DNA from: Planctomyces sp. SH-PL62
Lineage (GTDB): Bacteria > Planctomycetota > Planctomycetia > Planctomycetales > Planctomycetaceae
Direction of reading: 5' to 3'
DNA: 47,735 nucleotides
NCBI GenBank assembly: GCA_945905295.1
Contig: CAMDPX010000026.1
Span: 1 to 47,735 of the forward strand
The notes beneath the pieces were generated by a model. It searched no databases, was not told where the DNA came from, and saw only the letters and a program-made list of their open reading frames with translations. Below are positions 16,698 to 26,825 of this stretch, piece by piece (positions within the stretch are counted from its first letter, which is position 1; the number at the start of each line of letters is the position of its first letter). The position numbers and the translations under genes were made by a program.

Positions 16698-17731
16698 TGT
16701 CGGAGCGCAAAGTGACGCCGAAGGCCAAGCGCAAGTCTCGTGTCGGCGGGGCGCTCAAGCCTGCGGCCAAGGCCACGAAGACCGCGACCGCAGGCACGAA
16801 GGCCAAGTCCCCTCCAAAGGCAGGCGCGGACGCGCCCGCTTCCCAGCTCAGCGACCAGCGGAGCCGAGACCTGACGGGATGGCGCGAGGAGACACTGGCC
16901 CGCATGCGGGCGCTGATCCTGGAAGCCGACCACGAGATGATCGAGGAGCGGAAATGGAGGAAGCCGTCGAATGCGATGGCGGGGGTTCCGGTCTGGTCAC
17001 ACCACGGGATCGTCTGCACCGGCGAGACGTACGCGAAGGTCGTGAAGCTCACGTTCGCGCGGGGAGCCAGCCTCCCCGACCCATCGCGACTCTTCAATTC
17101 CAGCTTGGAAGGGAACACGCGCAGGGCGATCGACATCCACGAAGGAGAGCAGATCGACGCGAGGGCGTTCAAGACGCTCGTGAAGGCCGCTGTTTCCCAA
17201 AATACTATGCCAAGAGTTCCTGGCAGCGATCAGCCGGAACGCGCTAGCGTCCGGTTCGAGCCAGACCGAACCGGGGCTAGCGCCCGACGGCTGATTAAGA
17301 AGAAAGCGAAATCAGGTGCGAGTCAGGCCCCGCCGGTGAAACTTCTTTCCGGCGGCAACCCTCAGATCGCGAAGGCCGATGGCGACGCTCCCGTGCAGGC
17401 TTACATCGCGGCCATGCCGAGTTGGAAACGGGACGTCGGCCGCCGCCTCGACGCGCTCATCGTGCGCACCGTCCCCGGCGTGAGCAAAGCCGTGAGGTGG
17501 AACTCCCCCTTCTATGGCATCGAGGGCCAAGGCTGGTTCCTCGGCTTCCATACCTTCACGAACTTCGTCAAGGTGAGCTTCTTCCGAGGCACGTCTCTGC
17601 GCCCCGTTCCCCCCGGAGGCACGGGCAAGGAAGGTCGCTGGATCGACATCCACGAAGACGATCTCGACGAGTCGCAGATGGCGACGTGGATCCGGCAGGC
17701 GGCCGCCCTGCCCGGCTGGGGCAAGTCGTAG
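16697..17731 (+). CDS. Tandem DUF1801 protein joined across a palindromic element
   Basis: 344 residues. After a Lys/Ala-rich tail-like N-terminus, residues 58-168 are one DUF1801 domain (WRKPSNAMAGVPVWSHHGIVCTG, AKVVKLTFARG). Residues 228-344 are a second (VSKAVRWNSPFYGIEGQGW, FVKVSFFRGTSL, RWIDIHEDDLDE). Between them, residues 178-200 are the translation of a family F palindrome (PERASVRF...TGASARRLI). DUF1801 proteins (YdhG-like) are small single-domain proteins of unclear role, so this double form probably arose when two neighbouring genes became one frame through the element. The ATG overlaps the previous stop (TAATG) with GGAGG seven bases upstream. Confidence 0.85.
   Translation: MSERKVTPKAKRKSRVGGALKPAAKATKTATAGTKAKSPPKAGADAPASQLSDQRSRDLTGWREETLARMRALILEADHEMIEERKWRKPSNAMAGVPVWSHHGIVCTGETYAKVVKLTFARGASLPDPSRLFNSSLEGNTRRAIDIHEGEQIDARAFKTLVKAAVSQNTMPRVPGSDQPERASVRFEPDRTGASARRLIKKKAKSGASQAPPVKLLSGGNPQIAKADGDAPVQAYIAAMPSWKRDVGRRLDALIVRTVPGVSKAVRWNSPFYGIEGQGWFLGFHTFTNFVKVSFFRGTSLRPVPPGGTGKEGRWIDIHEDDLDESQMATWIRQAAALPGWGKS
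17229..17295. repeat. Palindromic element, family F, inside a CDS
   Basis: ATCAGCCGGAACGCGCTAGC... with a nearly inverse right arm CGAACCGGGGCTAGCGCCCG... . The left arm matches the intergenic copy at 43667-43741 (27-base perfect arms). It joins two DUF1801 domains in frame. Confidence 0.8.
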
Positions 17732-17951
17732 GCGGCGAAGCCGCATGTCTGTCGCCGTCATCGCTCCGCGTGACGAGTCGTATTTTGGAAGAATCGCGAA
17801 TTCGGCGATGGTGTCTTTGGTGCTGCCAAGAATCCGTGCGAACAACGATCGCAACGATGCTCGGCAATGAATGGAAACCGTCGGTCGTGCCGAACTCACG
17901 GCGACAATGTGGCACGGCATCATGCCTGTCAGCCCGGCCGCGAACAGACGC

Positions 17952-20009
<2,058 letters not shown>

Positions 20010-20044
20010 GATGGTGGCTCCCCCAATAGTCGCCGGCACACTCC

Positions 20045-20180
20045 GAGGCTGTGAAAGAATTGGTAGCTGAACTCGCCAAAGTTCAGTTTTCTCGGCGAAT
20101 TCTGAAGTCTGGCGACTTCAGCTACCCAAAACTTCACAGGCTCTCCGTGTGCCGTTGGCCGAGGTCATCGGCACACGGAG
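20045..20180. repeat. Composite palindrome upstream of asnB
   Basis: Outer arms GAGGCTGTGAAAGAATTGGT... and its inverse contain mini-hairpins CTGAACT...AGTTCAG and CTGAAGTC...GACTTCAG, i.e. the two arms differ compensatorily. A further perfect 12-base pair CTCCGTGTGCCG/CGGCACACGGAG lies at 20143-20180. It occupies the region between asnB and the small gene at 20351. Confidence 0.75.
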
Positions 20181-20350
20181 TATGCTGACGACGATTTGCT
20201 GCAGCATCTCCGCAAGGCGGAAGATAGCGGTGAGAAAGGGCGTGACAAATCGAAATTGCGTGGGTAAGGTCACGGTCGCAAATCACTCGGCCCGTTCGCG
20301 GCCGGATTCTCAGGCATTCGCCTCATCTCGGAAGAAAAAGGAGCCTAGCC

Positions 20351-20596
20351 ATGACCGACAACTCTCGCGCGGATTGGTTTCGTCACATCGAACAAGTGTT
20401 GCGATCGAAGCATTACACCTGGATCGCCGAGGGATTGGCGGGAGCTCCCGTGGACGAGGCATTGATCGCGATCACGACGGACCTGATGCACATCTGCCAT
20501 CGATCCGGTTTGTCGTGGGAAGATCTGGCCGCTCGCAGTCAGCAATTGTGTGAACGGGAAGAAGCGGATCTGCGACCGACGTCTCACGCGGCGTGA
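20351..20596 (+). CDS. Small helical protein of unknown function
   Basis: 81 residues: MTDNSRADWFRHIEQVL, then a helix with GLAGAPVDEALIAITTDLMHI and LSWEDLAARSQQLCEREE. No signal peptide or membrane segment. AAGGAG lies about seven bases before the ATG, so expression is plausible. It lies between asnB (divergent) and zwf (convergent). I do not recognise the family. The mix of acidic and aromatic residues fits a short three-helix protein, perhaps an adapter. Confidence 0.6.
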   Translation: MTDNSRADWFRHIEQVLRSKHYTWIAEGLAGAPVDEALIAITTDLMHICHRSGLSWEDLAARSQQLCEREEADLRPTSHAA

Positions 20597-20674
20597 AACC
20601 TCCGCCAATGGTCCTCCCGTTGGAATCATCACGCAGTGAAATCGCAGATGTATTGAGCGCGAATTCAAAAGAAA

Positions 20675-20734
20675 GGCTCTCCGCCATTCGTGTTGAGGAA
20701 CGCGATCGCGTTTCAACATGGTTGGCGGAGAGCC
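20675..20734. terminator. Candidate bidirectional terminator between convergent genes
   Basis: GGCTCTCCGCC...GGCGGAGAGCC stems with a centre containing CGCGATCGCG, T-rich after the right arm (GTGGTTTTT) and A-rich before the left (CAAAAGAAA). It lies between the small gene ending 20596 (plus) and zwf ending 20760 (minus). Confidence 0.55.
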
Positions 20735-20759
20735 CGTGGTTTTTCATCGAGCCGTTGGA

Positions 20760-22340
20760 TTAGTGCTTCTTATGCATTTCGGCAGACGTGGGTTTACGCC
20801 AACTGCGGCCCGTCGAGCCGAGGAGTTGATCGGCTTTGTCCGGTCCCCAACTACCGGCGGCATACGGCTCCGGACGAATCGTTTGTGATTCCCAGTATTC
20901 GAGAACCGGTGTGACAAACTTCCAAGCTTCTTCGAGTTCGTCGCTGCGTGTGAACAACGTCGAGTCGCCTCGCAGGACATCCAGCAGCAACCGTTCGTAA
21001 GCTTCGGGCAGCTCACCACCGAAGGCATCTTCGAATTGGAAGTTCATCGTCACGGGATGAATTTGATACTGCATTCCTGGCCGCTTCGTGGAAACAGACA
21101 ACAAAATCGCTTCGTTGGGCTGAATGCGGAAGACGAGTGAGTTCGACTGCGCCGAGACGAACTGACACATATCGCCTTCGCATTCCACCGTGGAGAACAA
21201 GTGCATGGGCGGGTGCTTGAACTGGATGGCGATCTCGGAAACGCGTTCCGGGAAACGCTTGCCCGTGCGGAGATAGAACGGCACTCCGGCCCAGCGCCAG
21301 TTATCGATCAACACTTTCATCGCGACGTATGTCTCGCGATTGGAATCGGGAGCAATACGCTCCTCTTGCAAGTAACCAGGCGCTGGCTTGCCATTGATCT
21401 CCGAGGCGACGTATTGGCCAGGGATGGCCCATTCGCTGATCGGCCGGCCTCCAGTCGAAAACGCCTTCAGAACCTTGAGCTTCTCATCGCGAATGGCGTC
21501 CGCTTCAAAGCGGGCGGGGGGTTCCATCGCAATCAAGCAGAGCAACTGCAACACATGGTTTTGCAACACATCGCGCAGAGCGCCCGATTTGTCGTAGTAG
21601 CCGCCGCGCCCCGCTTCGATCCCCTGGGATTCGGCGACGGTGATCTGCACATGATCAACGTGATTGCGATTCAGCAGCGGTTCGAAGATCGAGTTGCCGC
21701 AGCGGAACAACAAGATGTTCTGCACGGTCTCTTTGCCGAGGTAATGGTCGATGCGATAGATCTGGTCTTCGCGGAGTTGTTTGCTGAGCGACTGGCTGAG
21801 TAGACGGGACGAGTTCAAATCGCGTCCGAATGGCTTTTCAAAAACGATTCGCAATTTGCGAGGTGATTCGGCGGAAGGAATCATGTCCGCTTTGCCGAGC
21901 GCGTCGACGGCGGACAAAAACAATTTCGGGTCTGTTGCCATGTAAATCACACGAGTGACACCCACGCCTTGTTGGCGCTCGATTTTTTCAACCGAGTCGC
22001 GCAACGGACCGAAATCGGCTCCTTCTTCCAGATTCGAAGCGACATAGAACAACCGTTTTGAGAAAGTTTCCCATTCCGCCTCGGTAATTCCTCCTTTGAT
22101 ATTCTTGGAGAGCGCGATCTTCATTTCGGCTCGGAAAGAATCATCGGTCTTTTCGCGACGAGCAACGCCAATGATGGGGACATTCGGCGGCAGAAACTCC
22201 TTCTTTTGAAGCATGAAAAGAGCCGGGATCAATTTTCGAGCGGTCAGGTCACCTGACGCGCCAAAGATCATGATCGCGGAGTCTTTCAGTCCGGAAGTAG
22301 ACACACCAGTGACAACGGGAGACGTGACCGGGTTCGACAT
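20760..22340 (-). CDS. zwf: Glucose-6-phosphate 1-dehydrogenase
   Basis: 526 residues. The NADP-binding motif GASGDLTARK is at 27-36, EKPFG at 168-172 and the active-site segment RIDHYLGKE at 196-204, all hallmarks of the family. The C-terminal part has the substrate-domain pattern (RTGKRFPERVSEIAIQF, PNEAILLSVSTKRPGMQ). It catalyses the first oxidative step of the pentose phosphate pathway, giving NADPH. Start at MSNPVTSPV with AAGGA upstream; the frame runs 51 codons farther without family features. The gene is transcribed away from rpsR, and no 6-phosphogluconolactonase gene is adjacent, so it stands alone. Confidence 0.97.
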   Translation of the reverse strand: MSNPVTSPVVTGVSTSGLKDSAIMIFGASGDLTARKLIPALFMLQKKEFLPPNVPIIGVARREKTDDSFRAEMKIALSKNIKGGITEAEWETFSKRLFYVASNLEEGADFGPLRDSVEKIERQQGVGVTRVIYMATDPKLFLSAVDALGKADMIPSAESPRKLRIVFEKPFGRDLNSSRLLSQSLSKQLREDQIYRIDHYLGKETVQNILLFRCGNSIFEPLLNRNHVDHVQITVAESQGIEAGRGGYYDKSGALRDVLQNHVLQLLCLIAMEPPARFEADAIRDEKLKVLKAFSTGGRPISEWAIPGQYVASEINGKPAPGYLQEERIAPDSNRETYVAMKVLIDNWRWAGVPFYLRTGKRFPERVSEIAIQFKHPPMHLFSTVECEGDMCQFVSAQSNSLVFRIQPNEAILLSVSTKRPGMQYQIHPVTMNFQFEDAFGGELPEAYERLLLDVLRGDSTLFTRSDELEEAWKFVTPVLEYWESQTIRPEPYAAGSWGPDKADQLLGSTGRSWRKPTSAEMHKKH

Positions 22341-22452
22341 GGTTGCTTCCTTGGCAAGTTGGATGGGTTGAAACTCGCTTGGGACGGCATCATACTCCGG
22401 CCCTTCTTTCCTGGACACTGTCGCGAGAACTTGGTCCGTAGAGGTGCGTTTG

Positions 22453-22737
22453 ATGACGAGGATGACGACAACGGATATTAAAAAGCGCCGCAAGAAAAAG
22501 GCGCGTCTGAAGAAAAAACTAGTTTGCCGGTTCTGCCCGGACGGATGCGATAGCCCGCCGCGGCCGGTTTACGTCGACTACAAAGACCTCAAGACGCTGC
22601 GTCTCATGGTCAGTCGGACGTCCACGATTATCGGACGTCGCCGCACCGGAAGTTGTGCGAAGTATCAAAGAGCCGTCAAGGAGGCCGTGCTGCGGGCTCG
22701 CTTCATGGCGTTGCTGCCGTACGTTCCGGAAGAATAA
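22453..22737 (+). CDS. rpsR: 30S ribosomal protein S18, Cys-rich type
   Basis: 94 residues. The core [39 protein letters not shown] and [10 protein letters not shown] is typical of S18, which binds 16S rRNA with S6. The basic N-terminus has Cys25, Cys28 and Cys32 (CRFCPDGC), with Cys68 later, so this is the Cys-containing (zinc-binding) form of S18. The start is ATG 22453, though GTG 22444 and ATG 22462 are also possible. rpsR stands without rpsF or rplI, and is followed 98 bases later by the TPR/alpha-CTD gene, so a shared transcript is plausible. Confidence 0.95.
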   Translation: MTRMTTTDIKKRRKKKARLKKKLVCRFCPDGCDSPPRPVYVDYKDLKTLRLMVSRTSTIIGRRRTGSCAKYQRAVKEAVLRARFMALLPYVPEE

Positions 22738-22834
22738 CCGCAGCGGCCTGACCGTTTGCAAAATTGGCTTGTCCAAATCTTTGCGGGAGAGGATTGCTTG
22801 TCACCTCGCCCGCGTTCTTTATTGGTGAGCACTT

Positions 22835-24199
22835 ATGTCTACATCGCCGATCCCGAAACGCGGAGCCGACGTCCTGGCTCCTCGGCCCTTGATTGAAGTC
22901 CGCCAAGTTTTGATGGAGTCCAACCCATTCGGGCCTGAGCAGGTTAAACAGCTCCGCTCGGCTGTGGCTGGCACGCAAGTGGGCGACGTCCGGCAAGTGC
23001 TCGCCGAGCTCTTGAACCAAGTACTGGATGGGGACGCCTCAAAGCGGAACCATTTGGCGCTGGGAATCGCCAGCTATTTGATGGCTCGACATGTCCAGGC
23101 GGTCGAGTACCTTTCCAAGGTGCATGGTGATGCAACCGCATCGTTCTACTTCGCGCAGTCATTGGTTTCGCTGGGGCGATTTGACGACGCAGCGGACAAT
23201 TTTCAAAAAGCCGGCGAATACGGCTGGGACGGCGTCGAATGCACGCTGCTTCGTGCGGGAGCAATCCGGCAGGCCGGCCGGCTGGAGGATGCCGAACAGC
23301 TCATCCGCAGCACCGCGCGCCAAGGAGCGACTCGCGCCGAATACTCGTTCCAAATGGGCTGCATTCTCGCGGAGCGCAGTGATACGTTCGGAGCAATCGA
23401 ATACTTCGAGCGGGCCGTGGATATGGACCCGCACCACACGGGTGCGTTGTTTCGGCTCGCCAATTTGAATAACCAACTCGGCAATGACGACGACGCGATC
23501 AAGTTGTTCGAGCGGTCGCTGTCTCGTCCGCCGTTCTTTTTGGGTTCGCTCATCAACCTTGGTCTGATGTACGAGGACCAGGAGATGTATCCCGCCGCCG
23601 CGTTCTGCTTCCGCCGCGCGTTGGAGTTCGATCCGACCAACGAACGTGCGCGGCTGTATCTCAAAGACACCGAAGCTGCCGGCGACATGTTCTTTGATGA
23701 AGACACGGCACGTCGCAATCGCGAACTGGAAGCGGTCCTGACAGTGCCGATCTCGGACTTCGAGTTGTCCGCCCGCAGCCGCAACTGCCTGGACCGAGCC
23801 GGCATTCATACGCTGGGCGATCTGACCCGTGTGACCGAAGCTGAGTTGCTCTCGAACAAAAACTTCGGCGAAACCTCGCTGAAGGAAGTTCGCGACATGA
23901 TGGGCTCGAAGGGACTGACCGTTGGCCAATCGCTGGCGAACGCGAAACCCGCTGCCGTGACTTTCGTCCGCGAAGATCTCGCTCCGGAAGTCCGGGCGAA
24001 GATGGAGATGACCGTCGCGGACCTCAACCTCACCGTGCGTTCGCGAAAGTGCCTTTCCCGCTTGGGGATCACCACCCTCGGCGAGTTGGTCTCGAAATCT
24101 GCCGACGAACTGCTGACGGTGCGAAACTTCGGCGTGACATCGCTTAACGAGATCCGCCAAAAGCTGGGCGATCTGACGATGTCGCTGCGCAACGAATAG
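22835..24199 (+). CDS. TPR protein with two RNA polymerase alpha-CTD-like domains
   Basis: 454 residues. Residues about 60-290 are TPR-like helix pairs (SFYFAQSLVSLGRFDDAADNF, EYSFQMGCILAERSDTFGAIEYF, GALFRLANLNNQLGNDDDAIKLF). Residues 304-363 and 390-450 each match the alpha C-terminal domain: DFELSARSRNCLDRAGIHTL and NFGETSLKEV in the first, DLNLTVRSRKCLSRLGITTL and NFGVTSLNEI in the second. The Arg equivalent to the UP-element contact (R265 in E. coli alpha) is kept in both; the Asn (N268) is kept in the first but is Lys in the second. The domains suggest DNA or sigma-factor contacts, while the TPRs would bind a protein. It may act in transcription near rpsR; this is inferred. Confidence 0.85.
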   Translation: MSTSPIPKRGADVLAPRPLIEVRQVLMESNPFGPEQVKQLRSAVAGTQVGDVRQVLAELLNQVLDGDASKRNHLALGIASYLMARHVQAVEYLSKVHGDATASFYFAQSLVSLGRFDDAADNFQKAGEYGWDGVECTLLRAGAIRQAGRLEDAEQLIRSTARQGATRAEYSFQMGCILAERSDTFGAIEYFERAVDMDPHHTGALFRLANLNNQLGNDDDAIKLFERSLSRPPFFLGSLINLGLMYEDQEMYPAAAFCFRRALEFDPTNERARLYLKDTEAAGDMFFDEDTARRNRELEAVLTVPISDFELSARSRNCLDRAGIHTLGDLTRVTEAELLSNKNFGETSLKEVRDMMGSKGLTVGQSLANAKPAAVTFVREDLAPEVRAKMEMTVADLNLTVRSRKCLSRLGITTLGELVSKSADELLTVRNFGVTSLNEIRQKLGDLTMSLRNE

Positions 24200-24212
24200 T
24201 GCGGAGACAAAA

Positions 24213-24282
24213 ACAGCCCGACGTGTCAGCGAGGGATTCGGAGATCACCACAACTCCGAATTTCTCGTCGGCGAGTCGGGCT
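24213..24282. repeat. Palindromic element, family D
   Basis: CAGCCCGACGTGTCAGCGAG...CTCCGAAT/CTCGTCGGCGAGTCGGGCTG with a short loop. It sits 14 bases after the TPR gene stop and just before the end of the convergent DUF1501 gene, where it may also terminate transcription. Confidence 0.8.
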
Positions 24283-24290
24283 GATTTCGT

Positions 24291-25763
24291 TTAGGCGAGG
24301 ATCTTACTGACAACTTCGCCGGCAACATCGGTCAGGCGGAAGTCGCGGCCGTTGTAGCGGTACGTCAGCTTCTTGTGATCCAGGCCAAGCAGGTGCAGGA
24401 CCGTCGCGTGCAGGTCATTGACATGCACCTTGTCGATCGCGGCTTTGAGACCGACATCATCAGTTTCGCCGTAGCTGGTGCCGCCCTTCACTCCGCCACC
24501 GGCGAACCAGTAAGTGAAGGCGTGCGGGTTGTGATCGCGGCCGGTGCCCCCTTTTTGCACGATTGGTAGCCGACCGAATTCGCCGCCCCATACGACGAGC
24601 GTGTCGTTCAGCAATCCGCGTTGAGCCAGGTCATCCAACAGCGCGGCGATCGGTTGATCGGTTTCCTGTGCGAAGCCGGTGTGATTCTGAGCGATGTTGG
24701 CGTGGCCGTCCCAGCTTCGTTCGTTTTCCATGCCGCCGGAGTAAATCTGCACGAAGCGGACACCGCGCTCGACCATCCGCCGAGCGATCAGGCATTGTTT
24801 GGCAAAGTGCTCGCACTTCTTGTTGTCGACGCCGTACTGCTTCTGGATGTGTTCCGGTTCTTTCTCAATGGCGAGCGCCTCGGGCGCGGCTGACTGCATC
24901 CGGTACGCCAACTCGAAGCTCTCGATCCGTGCGGCGAGTTCCAGTTCTTCGGGTTTTGCTTGCAACTGTTTTCGATTGAGCCGCGCCAGCAAATCGAGCT
25001 GTGCTCGCTGCTGGATGTCGGTCATCTCGGCCGGGCGTTTGAGGTTGTCGATCGGCTCGCCTTGCGGCTTCAGCCATGTTCCTTGGAAGACGCTTGGCAG
25101 AAAGCCCGCTCCCCAATTTTGCGAGTAGCCTTTCGGCAGTCCTCGGCCGAGCGGATCGGACATCACGACGAACGCCGGCAGGTTCTGACTTTCCGAGCCA
25201 AGCCCGTAAGTCACCCAACTGCCGACACAAGGAAAGCCCATGCGCGGCATCCCCGAATTGATCATGAACAATGCCGGACTGTGATTGTTCGACTCGGTCC
25301 AGCACGAGTGGATGAACGCCATCTTGTCGACGTGTTTCGACAAATTCGGAAAGATCTCGCTGACCCAAGTGCCGCTCTCGCCGTGCTGCGCCCATTGGAA
25401 CGGGGACTTCATCAGCGGACCGACCTGGCCGGTGAAGAAGCCGGTGTTCTTGTCGAACCCTTCCAACTCTTGTCCGTCTCGTTTTGCGAGTGCGGGCCGA
25501 TAATTCCAGGTATCGACTTGGCTTGGCCCACCGTTCATGAAGAGCCAAATCACCGACTTGGCTCGCGCGGTGAAATGTGGTTGCGCCGGAGCCAGTGGAT
25601 TCAACTTGCGATCTGTCGCCGCAGCTCCAAATGCTGAATCCGTCAACAACCCTTCATCCGCGAGCAGTGCGGCGAGTCCCAGCATCCCCGCTCCGCCGCC
25701 ACAGCGAGCAAGAAGTCGGCGACGACTGGTTTGAACCAAACCGTCGGAGTTAACGTCGTGCAT
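24291..25763 (-). CDS. DUF1501 family secreted protein, second copy
   Basis: 490 residues. Twin-arginine leader SRRRLLARCGG (residues 13-23) with a following hydrophobic stretch. Typical motifs: SVIWLFMNGGPSQVDTWNYRP, IHSCWTESNNHSPALFMINSG, RGVRFVQIYSGGMENERSWDGH, VVWGGEFGRLPIVQ and GRDHNPHAF. It resembles the first copy in overall plan but is quite divergent and has the longer DTWNYRP form usual for DUF1501 proteins paired with DUF1549/DUF1553. No such partner is adjacent here. Two ATGs lie close together; the second (25763) is favoured, with GGAGG seven bases upstream. The two secreted DUF1501 proteins probably serve different substrates (inference). Confidence 0.92.
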   Translation of the reverse strand: MHDVNSDGLVQTSRRRLLARCGGGAGMLGLAALLADEGLLTDSAFGAAATDRKLNPLAPAQPHFTARAKSVIWLFMNGGPSQVDTWNYRPALAKRDGQELEGFDKNTGFFTGQVGPLMKSPFQWAQHGESGTWVSEIFPNLSKHVDKMAFIHSCWTESNNHSPALFMINSGMPRMGFPCVGSWVTYGLGSESQNLPAFVVMSDPLGRGLPKGYSQNWGAGFLPSVFQGTWLKPQGEPIDNLKRPAEMTDIQQRAQLDLLARLNRKQLQAKPEELELAARIESFELAYRMQSAAPEALAIEKEPEHIQKQYGVDNKKCEHFAKQCLIARRMVERGVRFVQIYSGGMENERSWDGHANIAQNHTGFAQETDQPIAALLDDLAQRGLLNDTLVVWGGEFGRLPIVQKGGTGRDHNPHAFTYWFAGGGVKGGTSYGETDDVGLKAAIDKVHVNDLHATVLHLLGLDHKKLTYRYNGRDFRLTDVAGEVVSKILA

Positions 25764-25784
25764 GGTCATCCTCCAAGACTGAAT

Positions 25785-25970
25785 TCACACAATGGAAATG
25801 TCCAACTGCTGGCAAATCCGCCGAGCGGTGAATTCAAGAATCTCACGATGGCGAGGAACTGCTGTCTGCCGGCCATTCCCCGCGTTTTCCCAAATGGAAT
25901 GGTCGCCACCCTCGCGAACAAATTGACAACCGTGCTTTCGCAGATGCTTCAAGAGGTCTTTGCGTTTCAT
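25785..25970 (-). CDS. hicA: HicA-type mRNA interferase toxin
   Basis: 61 residues: MKRKDLLKHLRKHGCQFVREGGDHSIW with the conserved His24, then VPRHREI and LEFTARRICQQLDIS. This is the HicA double-stranded-RNA-binding-like fold, which cleaves mRNA. It follows the hicB-like gene with a 4-base ATGA overlap, antitoxin first, as in some HicAB loci. It lies between the DUF1501 and SET genes. Confidence 0.88.
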   Translation of the reverse strand: MKRKDLLKHLRKHGCQFVREGGDHSIWENAGNGRQTAVPRHREILEFTARRICQQLDISIV

Positions 25971-26251
25971 GCCGTGACCGCCTCGGCGACGAGCGTGACC
26001 CGCGACGAGGCATTCAGCAACAAATGGATTGGCTCCTCGAGGTCCGCTTCCGAATCGGTGACGTTAGGGTCGGGAGTCGGCAGCGCCTTGCCTTGCAGCC
26101 ACCGTGTTTCCGCGATGTCGACCAACGCGCCGGATAATAGGCGGCGGGCCTCATCCAAGTCCCGGCCACAGGTGATCGCTCCTGGAAAGTCCAGCACTTC
26201 CGCATGAACTCCGCCATCGACGAACTTGAACATCGCTGTGTAGGTCAGCAT
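25967..26251 (-). CDS. hicB: HicB-type antitoxin, short form
   Basis: 94 residues beginning MLTYTAMFKFVDGGVHAEVLDFPGAITCGRD, the HicB partial RNase H-like fold, with DEARRLLSGALVDIAE. No C-terminal helix-turn-helix or ribbon-helix-helix is visible, so it may not autoregulate as larger HicBs do. ATGA overlap with hicA supports a pair. It neutralises the HicA nuclease (family knowledge). Confidence 0.8.
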   Translation of the reverse strand: MLTYTAMFKFVDGGVHAEVLDFPGAITCGRDLDEARRLLSGALVDIAETRWLQGKALPTPDPNVTDSEADLEEPIHLLLNASSRVTLVAEAVTA

Positions 26252-26301
26252 GGATGAATCTCCTCCAAACTAACTAAGCCCAGCCATCGGCCGACAACAG
26301 C

Positions 26302-26688
26302 CTACAGCACTTCGAACTCCATCGGCGAACGAATATCCGGCTCACCGTTGTAGTTGATCGTGATTTCCTCGCCCGGCTGAATGTCTTTCACGGCCGTGAA
26401 GACTTTCGTACGTTGGCTGTGGTCGTCGTAGCGAGCGTTCGGCGAGTACGAATGGTTGTAGATCGAGCCGTACCCCAGCGCCAGGGCAACCGTGCCTTTA
26501 CCCCACTCGAAGGCGTAGTGGTAAAGCGTCGAAAAGCCCTCTTCAGATTCGAGGTCTTTTTCCGAGAAGACGAGCATCGGCACACGCTCGACGACCGTCC
26601 CTTCAGGAATGAACTGACGAGCAAACACGCCGCGGCCTCGACCAGGAGAGCGGCGAACTTCAATAAGGTCCGTGGGGATCAATCGCAT
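26302..26688 (-). CDS. SET domain protein (putative lysine methyltransferase)
   Basis: 128 residues. SET motifs: GRGVFARQFIPEGTVVERVP (residues 18-37), NHSYSPNARYDD at 78-89 and GEEITINYNG at 106-115, with the conserved Asn and Tyr of SAM and lysine binding. Compact SET domain without pre- or post-SET cysteines. Bacterial SET proteins may methylate ribosomal or DNA-binding proteins; the substrate here is unknown. Start at the ATG before RLIPTDLIE; no clear ribosome binding site, and farther upstream the frame only reads through the palindrome at 26731-26806. Confidence 0.82.
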   Translation of the reverse strand: MRLIPTDLIEVRRSPGRGRGVFARQFIPEGTVVERVPMLVFSEKDLESEEGFSTLYHYAFEWGKGTVALALGYGSIYNHSYSPNARYDDHSQRTKVFTAVKDIQPGEEITINYNGEPDIRSPMEFEVL

Positions 26689-26730
26689 GGAGATGTTGAG
26701 ACTTTTGAAGAGGTGAAGGTAAGTGAAACT

Positions 26731-26806
26731 TGGCGAGCGGGGTGGCATCAGCCCCCCCCGGTCACGTGGCGAACGCACCGGGGGGCTGACGCCACCCCGC
26801 TCGCCG
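26731..26806. repeat. Palindromic element, family B
   Basis: TGGCGAGCGGGGTGGCATCA... with inverse ending CCACCCCGCTCGCCGA. It is the same family as 5615-5694: GGCGAGCGGGG core, CATCAG versus CGTCAG, and a longer C-run. It lies between the SET and PQQ lipoprotein genes. Confidence 0.9.
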
Positions 26807-26825
26807 ACAATTGACGATCGTGGAC

